Positions 15,868-24,996 are shown, counted from the stretch's first letter. The stretch is DNA of 64,000 nt from Lachnospiraceae bacterium AC2028 (GCA_000702685.1 JNJD01000010.1:169836-233835); one strand, 5' to 3'. A program made the numbers and translations. The notes: generated by a model from the sequence alone, not told the origin.

Positions 15868-17147
15868 TATTCCTGAAGCGTCTCGGAAAGACTCTTACCA
15901 ACAATATATGGCTCAAAGTACTTGCACTTGTGCTGGCATTCGTTCTCTGGGTGCTTGTCGCACAGATCAATAACCCCGTCAGGACCCTTACCTACAATAA
16001 CGTTAAGGTTACGCTTGTAGGTACGGATGTGCTCGATGCGGAAGGCAAGGTCTACCAGGTTCTTGATAATACGGATACCGCCAAGGTCACTGTAAGAGCT
16101 CCCGAATCGATAATAAGCTCCATCACGGCAGCCGATATTTCCGCTGTTGCGGATCTTTCCAATATATCCGAAGACGGCACCGTGCCCATCGTATATTCAC
16201 TCGACAGGGCGGAGAGCATCATAGCCGATCACGATACTCTTTCCGTAAGTGTCGAGAACAGGATTACCAAATACGTGAACATCACATGGAAGACGATCGG
16301 TTCCGTAGGCGAAGGCTGCGTACAGGGCAAGGTCAATCTCGAGAGGAACAGGATCGAAGTAACCGGTCCCGAATCCGCCGTGAACAGGGTTACATACGCA
16401 CAGGTAACCATAGATCTCGATGATGCGGTCAAGACTATATCCGCCGATATGGAGATAGTCCTCTATGATGCGAAGGGCAACAGGGTCGAGAGCGATATGA
16501 TCGTCAAGCAGACCGATTATGTTACCACGACCGTAACCGTTCTTTCGACCAAGACCGTTCCCATCTATGCGTCGGCAACGGGCGAGCCTGCCGCAGGTTA
16601 TGTATTTACCGGCGATATAAACGTAAGCCCCGAGACCGTTACCATCGCAGGCGATACGAGCGTGCTCAACAACATCATCAGGATCGAGATAACCGATCCC
16701 GTTGATATAGCTTCCGCGAAGAACAACATCACCGCAGCATATAATCTTTCGAAGTACCTGCCCGCCGGCGTAAGCTTCGAGGATCCCGATTTCGATGATG
16801 AAGTATTCGTCACCGCATATGTGGAGCGCAAAGTCGAAAAAACACTGACCGTAGCCGTCGACCACTTTGCACTCACCGATATCCCCGAAGGATACGAAGC
16901 GGAAATAGCTGCCGAAGAGGATGTGAGCGTAAGGCTCACCGGTCTCGAGACCGAACTCAATGCGATAAGCGCCGAATCACTCAGAGGCGTGATAGAAGTC
17001 GATTCTTACCTGGCATCCGTATACGGAGACGATTACAGCGGCATCACATTTGCCAACATCCCGGTAAGATTCAATCTCAGCGACCACGTTGAAGCGGATC
17101 CCGTTTACATACGTGTACAGCTGACCGTAAAAGAAGACGAAACTTAA
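15864..17147 (+). CDS. cdaR: CdaR (YbbR-domain) regulator of diadenylate cyclase
   Basis: Extracytoplasmic regulatory partner of CdaA, 427 residues. One N-terminal transmembrane helix (~15-33, followed by VAQINNPV) anchors a chain of four YbbR-like beta domains. Each is marked by a TVRAPES-, VTGPESAV-, VTIAGDTSV- or VRLTGLETE-like strand. The ATG lies within the end of cdaA (ATGA overlap) with GGAGG upstream, so translation is coupled. There is no catalytic motif. Confidence 0.92.
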   Translation: MIFLKRLGKTLTNNIWLKVLALVLAFVLWVLVAQINNPVRTLTYNNVKVTLVGTDVLDAEGKVYQVLDNTDTAKVTVRAPESIISSITAADISAVADLSNISEDGTVPIVYSLDRAESIIADHDTLSVSVENRITKYVNITWKTIGSVGEGCVQGKVNLERNRIEVTGPESAVNRVTYAQVTIDLDDAVKTISADMEIVLYDAKGNRVESDMIVKQTDYVTTTVTVLSTKTVPIYASATGEPAAGYVFTGDINVSPETVTIAGDTSVLNNIIRIEITDPVDIASAKNNITAAYNLSKYLPAGVSFEDPDFDDEVFVTAYVERKVEKTLTVAVDHFALTDIPEGYEAEIAAEEDVSVRLTGLETELNAISAESLRGVIEVDSYLASVYGDDYSGITFANIPVRFNLSDHVEADPVYIRVQLTVKEDET

Positions 17148-17165
17148 AACTGTCAGGAGATATAT

Positions 17166-18515
17166 ATGTCCAGAATGTTCGGAACAGACGGTGTAAGAGG
17201 CATTGCCAACGAAGAGCTTACTCCGGATCTTGCAATGAAATTAGGCCAGGCGGGCGCTTATGTGCTTACCAGGAAACAGAATCATAAGCCGACGATAATG
17301 GTCGGATGCGATACCAGGATCTCCGGCGACATGCTCGCCAATGCGCTTATGGCAGGTGCGTGCAGCGTCGGCGCAAACTGCGTTTACGTAGGTGTCGTAC
17401 CCACTCCCGCGGTGGCATATCTTACGAGAAAGCACATGATGGATGCCGGAGTTGTCATCTCCGCTTCCCACAATCCCGTGGAATTCAACGGCATCAAATT
17501 CTTCGACAGCGACGGATTCAAGCTTCCCGATGCTCTCGAGGATGAGATAGAAGACCAGATCAGGAGAAATATGGAGGATATCAAATTCCCCATCGGACCC
17601 GGAGTCGGCAAGATCAAGCTCCGTACCGATGCGAAGGAAGAATATATCAACCATTCGGTAAGAAGCGTTCCCGTCGATCTGTCCGGACTTAAGATCGTAG
17701 CCGATTGCGCTGAGGGAGCTTCACATTATACTTCCGTCGAGGCTCTTGAAAAAGCCGGAGCTCAGGTCATAGCTATCCACAATCATCCCGACGGGACCAA
17801 CATCAATGCGAACTGCGGATCCACCCATATGGAAGAGCTCTGTGCAAGGGTGGTATTCGAAAAGGCCGATGTGGGACTTGCATTCGACGGAGATGCGGAC
17901 AGACTTCTGGCCGTAGATGAGAACGGTAACATTGTGGACGGTGACCAGATAATGGCGATCATCGGACGCAATATGAAGGATAACGGAATCCTTAAAAAGG
18001 ATACCATCGTTGCAACCGTAATGAGTAATCTCGGTTTCTCTCTTGCCTGCGAAAGGGAGGGCATAACTCTCGAAAGAACCGCGGTAGGAGACAGATACGT
18101 TCTCGAGAGGATGAAGGAGATCGGGGCTTCGCTCGGAGGAGAGCAGTCCGGACACATCATCTTCCTTGACGAGAACACCACGGGAGATGGACTTTTAAGC
18201 GCACTCCACCTTCTCAAGGTCATGGTCGATTCCGGCAGGAAGCTTTCCGAACTTGCCAAGATCATGGAGGTTCTTCCCCAGGCTCTCGTCGGTGCGAAGG
18301 TTGCCAACCACAAGAAGGATAAATACCTTGATTATCCCGAGATCGCGGAAGCGATAAAGACTCTTGAGGAAAAATTTGCGGGAGAGGGAAGAGTCCTTAT
18401 CAGACCCTCCGGAACCGAGCCTCTCGTAAGGGTCATGATCGAGGGCAAGGACCAGAAGCTGATACAGGAAGAAGCCGAAAAACTCGCCGCCCTGATACAG
18501 GACAGAATGTTCTGA
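17166..18515 (+). CDS. glmM: Phosphoglucosamine mutase
   Basis: Converts glucosamine-6-phosphate to glucosamine-1-phosphate, feeding UDP-GlcNAc and peptidoglycan synthesis in the cytosol. At 449 residues it is the usual length. The phosphoserine loop SASHNP has Ser101, the metal-binding loop is DGDADR (~242-247), the sugar-binding GGEQSGH is near 325, and the C-terminal phosphate-binding RPSGTEPLVRVM is near 412. It starts 19 bases after cdaR with AGGAG. In Bacillus-type systems GlmM also binds CdaA and lowers its activity, so it closes the local c-di-AMP regulatory circuit. Confidence 0.97.
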   Translation: MSRMFGTDGVRGIANEELTPDLAMKLGQAGAYVLTRKQNHKPTIMVGCDTRISGDMLANALMAGACSVGANCVYVGVVPTPAVAYLTRKHMMDAGVVISASHNPVEFNGIKFFDSDGFKLPDALEDEIEDQIRRNMEDIKFPIGPGVGKIKLRTDAKEEYINHSVRSVPVDLSGLKIVADCAEGASHYTSVEALEKAGAQVIAIHNHPDGTNINANCGSTHMEELCARVVFEKADVGLAFDGDADRLLAVDENGNIVDGDQIMAIIGRNMKDNGILKKDTIVATVMSNLGFSLACEREGITLERTAVGDRYVLERMKEIGASLGGEQSGHIIFLDENTTGDGLLSALHLLKVMVDSGRKLSELAKIMEVLPQALVGAKVANHKKDKYLDYPEIAEAIKTLEEKFAGEGRVLIRPSGTEPLVRVMIEGKDQKLIQEEAEKLAALIQDRMF

Positions 18516-18554
18516 TCGCTTATCTGCGGACGTCATATAAAGGCTGAAGCGATA

Positions 18555-18583
18555 TTGTAAAAATTTAAGTAATCTGTTATTAT
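18555..18583 (+). promoter_or_regulatory. Probable sigma-A promoter for ptsH
   Basis: TTGTAA (18555-18560) and TATTAT (18578-18583) are 17 bases apart. The leader that follows contains a GGGCTCTCGGGCCC hairpin directly upstream of the AAAGGG ribosome site. Confidence 0.5.
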
Positions 18584-18642
18584 AATTGTCAGAAAATTAG
18601 TTAATGGGGTAGGGCTCTCGGGCCCAAAGGGTACTAATATAA

Positions 18643-18909
18643 ATGGTCACTCAAAAGGTTTTGATCAAGAATCCCACAGGTCTCCACTTAAGACCCGCCG
18701 GAATACTTTGTAAAGAAGCAATGCAATACAAATCACTGATAACCTTCAGGTTCGGTGATGATAATACGGCAAATGCCAAATCCGTACTCAGCGTTCTCGG
18801 AGCATGCATAAAATGCGGAGATGAGATCGAATTCGTCTGTGAAGGCGAAGATGAAGACAAGGCTCTTGCGGCTCTTGTTGCAGTGGTTGAGAGCGGACTT
18901 GGAGAATGA
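18643..18909 (+). CDS. ptsH: HPr phosphocarrier protein
   Basis: Phosphocarrier of the sugar phosphotransferase system, cytosolic, 88 residues. The active-site histidine is His15 in PTGLHLRPAG. Ser47 in NAKSVLSVLG sits where HPr kinase phosphorylates Ser46 in other Firmicutes, so both phosphorylation sites are kept. Its middle segment FRFGDDNTANAKSV is more acidic than usual. It is monocistronic: it has its own promoter and a terminator, with no enzyme I gene alongside. Because of the latter it could be a Crh-like or secondary HPr, but the retained His15 argues for true HPr function. Confidence 0.9.
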   Translation: MVTQKVLIKNPTGLHLRPAGILCKEAMQYKSLITFRFGDDNTANAKSVLSVLGACIKCGDEIEFVCEGEDEDKALAALVAVVESGLGE

Positions 18910-18930
18910 TCTGAACAAACGTATCTGCTG

Positions 18931-18958
18931 CAGCGAAGCTCTTATGCTTCGCTGTTTT
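18931..18958 (+). terminator. Terminator after ptsH
   Basis: CAGCGAAGC (18931-18939) pairs with GCTTCGCTG (18946-18954) around a six-base loop and is followed by TTTT. Confidence 0.8.
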
Positions 18959-18983
18959 GCTATAACCCCCGCCGGAGGATGAA

Positions 18984-19919
18984 ATGTCTGAGCTTACCGT
19001 AATAGTTCCATGCAAGAATGAAGAAGAGGCAATACCTCTTTTTTATGATGAGCTGATAAAGCAGACAGCTTTTCTTGAAAAAAGAAATACCTCTCTCAAA
19101 GTGCTCTTCATAGATGACGGATCCACCGACGGAACCGTTGCTGCGGTAAGGGCTCTCAATGAAAAGGACGAAAGAGTTCATCTTATTTCTTTTTCGAGGA
19201 ATTTCGGTAAGGAAGCTGCGATGTATGCGGGACTTAAGGCTGCGGATTCCGACTATGCCGTCATAATGGATGCCGATCTTCAGGATCCGCCCTCACTTCT
19301 GGAGGAGATGTTTACATATCTCGATGAGGGCTACGATTCGGTTGCGACAAGACGCGTCAACAGAAAGGGTGAGCCTCCGATAAGAAGCTTTTTCGCAAGG
19401 CGTTTCTATAAGCTCATGCGCAAGCTTTCGGATACCGAGATCATGGACGGAGCAAGGGATTACAGGCTTATGACTAAGCAGTTCGTCGATTCCGTGCTTT
19501 CCATGACGGAGTACAACCGCTTCACCAAAGGCATCTTCGGATGGGTAGGATTTAAGACCAAGTGGATAGATTTCGAAAACGTTGACCGCAGTGCGGGCAA
19601 GACCAAGTGGAGCTTCTGGGGACTCGTTAAATATTCCCTTGAGGGCATCACCGCTTTCTCGACCAAGCCCCTTGTCATCAGCTCGCTGATAGGCATCTTT
19701 TTCTGCTTCCTTGCATTTGTGATGATCATATTCATTGTGGTCAGAAGACTTGTATTCGGCGATCCCGTTGCGGGATGGGCCAGCCTTATCACGGTCATGA
19801 TATTCCTGGCCGGCGTACAGTTTTTCTGTACGGGAATCCTGGGACAGTACATTGCCAAGGCATACCTTGAGGTCAAGAACCGCCCCTTATATCTCACGGA
19901 TGAGAAAAACTGCTTCTGA
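18984..19919 (+). CDS. GtrB/ArnC-like polyprenyl-phosphate glycosyltransferase
   Basis: Membrane-attached family 2 enzyme of 311 residues that most likely loads a sugar onto undecaprenyl phosphate for later transfer outside the cell. The GT-A domain has VPCKNEEEAI, VLFIDDGSTDGT and VIMDADLQDPPSLL (the DAD/QDPP signature of dolichol-P-mannose synthase-type enzymes). FSRNFGKEAAMYAGL lies between them. Two transmembrane helices at ~230-295 form the usual C-terminal hairpin. GGAGG precedes the ATG. It heads a run of polysaccharide genes; the multi-pass proteins next to it could be acceptor-side transferases or flippases. Confidence 0.88.
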   Translation: MSELTVIVPCKNEEEAIPLFYDELIKQTAFLEKRNTSLKVLFIDDGSTDGTVAAVRALNEKDERVHLISFSRNFGKEAAMYAGLKAADSDYAVIMDADLQDPPSLLEEMFTYLDEGYDSVATRRVNRKGEPPIRSFFARRFYKLMRKLSDTEIMDGARDYRLMTKQFVDSVLSMTEYNRFTKGIFGWVGFKTKWIDFENVDRSAGKTKWSFWGLVKYSLEGITAFSTKPLVISSLIGIFFCFLAFVMIIFIVVRRLVFGDPVAGWASLITVMIFLAGVQFFCTGILGQYIAKAYLEVKNRPLYLTDEKNCF

Positions 19920-19933
19920 CGGGAAAAAGTCCT

Positions 19934-20935
19934 ATGGTTAAGACGATCATTCTCATATTGTTTCTGATCATAGTGTCCGCCTTTTCCGGACGCACGCTCA
20001 TGCTTTTATCCGGTGTCTTTTCGAAAAAAGACACCGATCTGTTTTCATCATTTTCCGCAGGCACTCTGCTTGTGATCGTTATCTCTTTCATTTCGCATCT
20101 GGTCACCGTCATGGGTGACGGACTTGTCTCCACGGAAAAAAGATACTCCGGTATTCTCATGGTCGCAGCCATGAGTGTAGGTTATTTTGCGTTCGTTATC
20201 CTCACGGTCATCAAGGGTAAAAAAGAAAAAGCTAAGAAGGAAGAGAAGGCAAAGATCAAGGCTTCATCCGTTATCTTCTTCCTGATCGCGACGGTGCTTT
20301 CCCTTGCTGCCTTCATCACGATCGTAAACGGTGTGAGGGTTAATTCCGCAGGTGACGAAACTCTCGAGACCGTAGTGACATTCCTTAGGGGTGAGAAGAT
20401 GTACAGTATCGATCCTCTTACCGGATCAGCGTACAGGGAGGGACTTCCCTCGAGATATAAGATCCTCTGCCTTCCCGGATTTTATTCCGTTCTCTGCGAA
20501 GCCTTCGGAACATCACCCGCATCGCTCCTGCATTCGATCATGCCGGGCTTCTGGTTCGCGGCGGGACTGTGCGCGATGATCGCACTTTCAAAGGTTTTGT
20601 TTGCGGATGCCAAGGATGCACTTTTAAAAAGATCGGTATTCATCTGTGCTGCGGTGCTTTTTATATTTGCAGCGGACCTTTCCTCATATGCGCAGGGATT
20701 CATGATCCTTTCCGCAATGTGGACCGGCGCCGCGATACGCGTGTGGGTTCTGATACCGTTCATGCTCTACTGCCTTTTTGACAGAAGATACATAGTTGCC
20801 CTGCTTCCTGTACTGTGCGAAGCGTTCATCTGCAGGACGCAGTACGGCGTGGGCTTCTGCGCATGCATCTATGCCGGTTACATATTCTTCATGCTTATAT
20901 TGAACAGGAGGCGCAAATGCTCAGAGGCCTCTTAA
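19934..20935 (+). CDS. Multi-pass membrane protein (first part of a possible split gene)
   Basis: No confident family. The protein has 333 residues with about eight hydrophobic helices and a lysine-rich cytosolic loop near residue 100. The large external loop after the helix at ~115-135 carries DETLETVVTFL and the region around YREGLPSRYKI, a layout reminiscent of GT-C type glycosyltransferases. The frame ends at 20935 while another frame coding further membrane helices opens at 20917, with AGGAGG in front. The pair together would have the length of a normal 600-residue membrane glycosyltransferase, so this may be half of a split or frameshifted gene. Confidence 0.65.
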   Translation: MVKTIILILFLIIVSAFSGRTLMLLSGVFSKKDTDLFSSFSAGTLLVIVISFISHLVTVMGDGLVSTEKRYSGILMVAAMSVGYFAFVILTVIKGKKEKAKKEEKAKIKASSVIFFLIATVLSLAAFITIVNGVRVNSAGDETLETVVTFLRGEKMYSIDPLTGSAYREGLPSRYKILCLPGFYSVLCEAFGTSPASLLHSIMPGFWFAAGLCAMIALSKVLFADAKDALLKRSVFICAAVLFIFAADLSSYAQGFMILSAMWTGAAIRVWVLIPFMLYCLFDRRYIVALLPVLCEAFICRTQYGVGFCACIYAGYIFFMLILNRRRKCSEAS

Positions 20936-21765
20936 GCGATCACATTTTACATCTCAGGGAATGCATGCTGATAAGCTCATCGCTTGTCGTGTCTCTTTTT
21001 GCGGGTTTTTCCGTATATGTGCTTTCCGGCAAAAAGACGGATGTGCGCGTAAGGGCACTGCTCGGATATATTATCATCGCGGTGTTGTTCCTTGTCTGTC
21101 CCGTGACCGCATCGGTCCTCAGGATCGTCACAGGAACATATTACGATTCGCCCGATATGTGGAATATACTTCCGCTCATACCTCTCGGCGCGATAATGAC
21201 TTCGATGCTCTTTGACGAGCTTTGTTCAAGGGAAAAGAAGATCTCCGTTCTTGCCGTGATCCTCTTTGCCTGCGCGGTCCTTCTCTGCGGTTCGCTCGGA
21301 AGACTTACCGAAAATACAGCCGGAAGACCGGAAAATGCGGATGCTTCCGATAAAGAGATCGCGGAGATGATGGTGGCGAAGGGACTTGTAAGCGACGGTT
21401 CCCTTGTGATCGCATCAGATGATATGATCTCATATATACGTGTCACATATCCTGAGATCCGCACCCTTTACGGACGTGATATGTGGGACGGAAGACTTAC
21501 CAAGAACAGATACGGCTTTTACGATCAGTGGGTTATCGATATCCACGATGACATGGTCAGGGTATATCAGGGAGAGACGGACCTTGCTCCGGATCTTTCG
21601 ATACGTGCGTTCGACTCGGGCGTAAGCTGTATTGTTTTCCCGGGAGATGCGGATGAAGCTTCGCTGAAAGCCGCGGGATGCGTGACGACACCCGTCGTTA
21701 CATCAAGCGGCAGGAACTATATACTTGCCTGCCCCGGCGGAAACAGACTTAACGGAGAAGAGTGA
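20917..21765 (+). CDS. Membrane protein with extracellular C-terminal domain (second part of a possible split gene)
   Basis: Starts at ATG 20917, five bases after AGGAGG, overlapping the previous frame by 19 bases. The protein has 282 residues: three or four hydrophobic helices (~15-125), then a soluble C-terminal domain of about 150 residues. The domain contains VIASDDMISYIRVTYPEIRTL and IVFPGDADEASLKAAG, typical of the extracytoplasmic end of large membrane glycosyltransferases. Alone it lacks any catalytic segment, which supports it being the distal half of the neighbouring protein. No family is assigned. Confidence 0.6.
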   Translation: MLRGLLSDHILHLRECMLISSSLVVSLFAGFSVYVLSGKKTDVRVRALLGYIIIAVLFLVCPVTASVLRIVTGTYYDSPDMWNILPLIPLGAIMTSMLFDELCSREKKISVLAVILFACAVLLCGSLGRLTENTAGRPENADASDKEIAEMMVAKGLVSDGSLVIASDDMISYIRVTYPEIRTLYGRDMWDGRLTKNRYGFYDQWVIDIHDDMVRVYQGETDLAPDLSIRAFDSGVSCIVFPGDADEASLKAAGCVTTPVVTSSGRNYILACPGGNRLNGEE

Positions 21766-22514
21766 TGATAAGCGTAGTAGTACCGGTCTACAACCTTGAA
21801 AAGTACATAAACGCTACACTTGACAGCATCATTTCCCAGGACGTCCCCGATATGGAGGTCCTGCTTGTCGACGATAAAAGTACAGATTCATCCGTTTCCG
21901 TGATCAATGATTACATCGCTTCACACCCGGATGCAGGCATCAGGCTTATCGAGCCGGGTGAAAAGCTGAAGGCGTGCGGTGCGAGGAATCTCGGTATCCG
22001 AGAAAGCCGCGGGGAATACATCGCATTTCTCGACGGTGACGATCTCTGGATGCCCGAAAAGCTGAAAAAACAGCTTGCGTTCATGGAAGAGAAAGGCTGC
22101 GGTTTTTCTTTTACCGGATATGAATTTGCCGATGAAGCGGCAAGGCCCATGGGCAAGATCGTAAAGGTCCCGGAGACGATTTCCTATTCGCAGGCGCTCA
22201 GAAACACCACGATCTTTACATCGACCGTCATCTTCGATACCCGTATCGTGAAAAAAGAAGACATTGTATTTCCGGACATTCTTTCCGAAGATACCGCGCT
22301 GTGGTTCGCACTCCTGAGGAAGGGCTACAAAGCCTGCGGCCTTAATGAGAATCTTACCCTCTACCGCCGCACGGGAAATTCGCTTTCCTCGGACAAAAAA
22401 GATGCCGCAAGGCGCATCTGGAACCTGTACAGAAAGTCGGAGCACCTGTCCCTGCCGAAAAGCCTTTTTTCCTTCGTGGGATGGGGGTTCAACGCCGTAA
22501 AACGCAGAATATGA
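21765..22514 (+). CDS. Family 2 glycosyltransferase
   Basis: GT-A glycosyltransferase of 249 residues. It opens with ISVVVPVYNLEKYINATLDS, has VLLVDDKSTDSS (~35-46), ARNLGIRESRGEYIAFLDGD with the DGDDLW metal site (~73-95), and DILSEDTALWF with the catalytic acidic pair near 170. It is a typical wcaA-like enzyme of exopolysaccharide synthesis, substrate unknown. GTG at 21762 is an alternative start; ATG 21765 has better spacing from GGAG and overlaps the previous stop by one base. A terminator follows, so this is the last gene of the unit beginning at 18984. Confidence 0.87.
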   Translation: MISVVVPVYNLEKYINATLDSIISQDVPDMEVLLVDDKSTDSSVSVINDYIASHPDAGIRLIEPGEKLKACGARNLGIRESRGEYIAFLDGDDLWMPEKLKKQLAFMEEKGCGFSFTGYEFADEAARPMGKIVKVPETISYSQALRNTTIFTSTVIFDTRIVKKEDIVFPDILSEDTALWFALLRKGYKACGLNENLTLYRRTGNSLSSDKKDAARRIWNLYRKSEHLSLPKSLFSFVGWGFNAVKRRI

Positions 22515-22515
22515 T

Positions 22516-22550
22516 AAAACGGCCCGGGATTATGCCTGAGCCGTTTTTTA
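22516..22550 (+). terminator. Terminator after the 18984-22514 unit
   Basis: AAAACGGC (22516-22523) pairs with GCCGTTTT (22540-22547), with an inner CCGG/CCTG extension and a run of T. Confidence 0.8.
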
Positions 22551-22559
22551 TGGTATAAT
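22551..22559 (+). promoter_or_regulatory. Extended -10 promoter abutting the start codon at 22569
   Basis: TGGTATAAT starts one base after the preceding terminator and ends nine bases before the ATG at 22569. No ribosome site fits between, so the transcript is probably leaderless or nearly so. Confidence 0.55.
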
Positions 22560-22568
22560 AAATCGATT

Positions 22569-23549
22569 ATGGGCAACGCGCTGATATCCATCATAATACC
22601 TGTCTACAATGCCGCCGGATACCTCGAGCGGTCTTTGGGCAGTGTCCGCGCCCAGACATACACAAACCTTGAGATAATAACGGTCGATGACGGCTCGAAG
22701 GATGACAGTCTTAAGATGCTGAATTCCTATGCTTTAAGCGACAGCCGCATCAAAGTGATCAGCAAGGAAAACGGCGGATCGTCCTCTGCAAGAAATGCGG
22801 GACTCAGGGAAGCGACCGGTGAATACATCGGATTCATCGATGCGGATGACTATATAGAGCCCGATATGTACGAAAACCTGGCGAAGGTCTTAGACGAAGA
22901 TCCCAATGCCGATGTCTCCCAGATACAGTCCTGTGAAGAGGATGAAAACGGGGAGAAGATCAAGGCTTTCGGCGAAGGCTTCCTTGCATATGAGGAATTC
23001 ACCGGCAGGGAATTTTTCAGGGCGCTTCTGATCCACCAGGGTGACAGCTCTTTTTGCACCAAGCTTTTCAGAAGGGAATTCTTCGAAGGGTTTTATTTTT
23101 CCGAAGGAAGGCTGAATGAAGATTTCGAACTTCTCGTAAATATGAGCGAGAAGATGAACCTGCTGAAGGTTTGCAAGAAGCCGGGATATCACATAATCCT
23201 TCGCGGGCAGAGCAACACCAGGGGAAATTATAAGCAGTCGTTCTATGAGAATGTGATGGAGAACGCCGATAAGATGCTTGCGCTTACGGCGAAGAATTAT
23301 CCGGAGTTCAAGGAAGAGGCGGCGCACTTTTATCTCATGCAGGCAATGTGGTTTCTTCTCCACATACCGGTTTCGGAGATGAACCGCGGCAATGAACTCT
23401 ATACCAAAGTTTATAAGAAGGTCAGGGCTCACAGAAGCTTTATCCGCAGGGATCCCTACCTTATCAAGAAATACAGAAGAAACCTTTTGATATTCGCATA
23501 CCTTCCCGCAAAAAGCGTCAAGAAGCTTTACGGGATGCTGAAGAAATAA
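22569..23549 (+). CDS. Family 2 glycosyltransferase
   Basis: GT-A glycosyltransferase of 326 residues. ISIIIPVYNAAGYLERSLGS, ITVDDGSKDDS, SSARNAGLREATGEYIGFID and FIDADDYIEPDM mark nucleotide and metal binding in the first 100 residues, and LNEDFELLVNM near 180 carries the catalytic acid. The C-terminal ~100 residues are helical and basic, as in capsule-type enzymes such as EpsJ. Likely adds one sugar to a lipid-linked repeat unit in the cytosol. The gene has an extended -10 box nine bases before its ATG and no ribosome site. Confidence 0.88.
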   Translation: MGNALISIIIPVYNAAGYLERSLGSVRAQTYTNLEIITVDDGSKDDSLKMLNSYALSDSRIKVISKENGGSSSARNAGLREATGEYIGFIDADDYIEPDMYENLAKVLDEDPNADVSQIQSCEEDENGEKIKAFGEGFLAYEEFTGREFFRALLIHQGDSSFCTKLFRREFFEGFYFSEGRLNEDFELLVNMSEKMNLLKVCKKPGYHIILRGQSNTRGNYKQSFYENVMENADKMLALTAKNYPEFKEEAAHFYLMQAMWFLLHIPVSEMNRGNELYTKVYKKVRAHRSFIRRDPYLIKKYRRNLLIFAYLPAKSVKKLYGMLKK

Positions 23550-23550
23550 A

Positions 23551-24996
23551 ATGATCCTAACCGAGAAGCAAAAGAAAAAAGCACAGCTCATGGAAAGCAC
23601 CAAGCGCATCATCAATCTTGCGCTTGTAATGGGATGCCTTGCACTGGAGATCGCATCCTTCGGTTTCCATTGGTATTTCCACTTCCAGCACAGCGTTGTT
23701 GAGCCTCTGAGAAATTTCTATTTCAAGGGTCACGTACTCGAGATCGCGGTCTACGGTATCGTTCTTTTCCTGATATCGAATATGTACGGCGGAATGAGAC
23801 TCGGATATCTCAAGAATTCCGAGATAGTTTTCTCGCAGCTTTTCTCAACGGTGCTTGCGGATATATTCATCTGGGCCGAGCTTTCAATCCTTGCAAACCA
23901 GCCCTTCCAGCTTCCGTATTTCATCGCGATGGGTACCGAGCAGCTTGTGATCGTGCTCATCTACATACCGGTTGCCAATAAGATCTACAGGCATATATTC
24001 CCTCCGAGAAAGCTCCTTCTCGTCTACGGCAGCACCAACAAGGATACCCTGAGCGAAAAGTTCGAGACAAGAAAGGATAAATATGTGATCACCGACCGCA
24101 TCAGGGCCGAAGAGGGGTATGATGCGATCGTCAAGAGGATCAACGAAGATTATTCGAGCGGCAGGATCAATGCCGTCATCATAGGCGACATGTCCGTCAC
24201 CGAAAGAAAGCCGCTGATCAAATACTGCTACGGCAATTCCATCAGATTCTATCTGCTTCCCAAGATAGGCGATGTTATCCTTTCCGGTGCGGAGGAGCTT
24301 CACGTATTCGATTCACCGATCCTGCTTACCAGGGAGTATTCGCTCACGGTTGAGCAGAGAGTCATCAAGCGTACCATCGATATAGTATTTTCACTTCTTC
24401 TTATAATACTGACATCACCCTTCATGCTTTTGACAGCGATCGCAGTCAAGCTCTGCGACAGGGGACCGATCCTCTACAGACAGATCCGCTGCACAAGGGA
24501 TGCAAGGAAGTTTACCATCTATAAGTTCAGATCGATGAGAGTCGATGCGGAGAGCGACGGCGTTGCAAGACTTGCGAGCAAGGGCGATTCGCGCATCACA
24601 CCCGTCGGAAAGTTCATCAGAAAGTGCAGGCTCGATGAGCTTCCGCAGCTTTTCAACATCCTCAGGGGTGATATGTCGTTCATAGGTCCCAGACCCGAGC
24701 GCCCCGAGATCATCGAACAGTACGTTGAGGTCATGCCCGAGTTTGCATACCGTATGAAGGTCAAGGCGGGACTTGCGGGATTTGCGCAGGTCTACGGAAA
24801 ATACAACACCACGCCTTACGATAAGCTCAAGCTCGACCTTATCTATATTGAGCAGTATTCGCTCATGCTCGATCTCAAACTGATGCTCCTTACCCTCAAG
24901 GTGCTTCTGTGGCCCGATTCGACCGAAGGTGTCGAGAAGGAACAGATAACCGCACTGAAGAACGGACAGGACGATTCGTATAAGCAGGAAGACTGA
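23551..24996 (+). CDS. Polyprenyl glycosylphosphotransferase (initiating sugar transferase)
   Basis: Membrane enzyme of 481 residues that transfers a sugar-1-phosphate to undecaprenyl phosphate, the first step of exopolysaccharide or capsule repeat synthesis. The N-terminal half has four or five helices (~15-150) and a Rossmann-like CoA-binding segment. The catalytic Bac_transf domain begins at KRTIDIVFSLL (~272), with YKFRSMRVDAE, GKFIRKCRLDELPQ, LRGDMSFIGPRPERPE and KAGLAGFAQVYG. All the catalytic basic and acidic residues of the family are present. It directly follows a glycosyltransferase gene and touches the next one (TGATG overlap), indicating one operon of repeat-unit assembly genes. 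Confidence 0.92.
   Translation: MILTEKQKKKAQLMESTKRIINLALVMGCLALEIASFGFHWYFHFQHSVVEPLRNFYFKGHVLEIAVYGIVLFLISNMYGGMRLGYLKNSEIVFSQLFSTVLADIFIWAELSILANQPFQLPYFIAMGTEQLVIVLIYIPVANKIYRHIFPPRKLLLVYGSTNKDTLSEKFETRKDKYVITDRIRAEEGYDAIVKRINEDYSSGRINAVIIGDMSVTERKPLIKYCYGNSIRFYLLPKIGDVILSGAEELHVFDSPILLTREYSLTVEQRVIKRTIDIVFSLLLIILTSPFMLLTAIAVKLCDRGPILYRQIRCTRDARKFTIYKFRSMRVDAESDGVARLASKGDSRITPVGKFIRKCRLDELPQLFNILRGDMSFIGPRPERPEIIEQYVEVMPEFAYRMKVKAGLAGFAQVYGKYNTTPYDKLKLDLIYIEQYSLMLDLKLMLLTLKVLLWPDSTEGVEKEQITALKNGQDDSYKQED

Noticed and set aside
20815..20916. Earlier start for the second membrane protein.
   Set aside because: It would overlap the previous gene by about 120 bases without a ribosome site, whereas ATG 20917 has AGGAGG five bases upstream.
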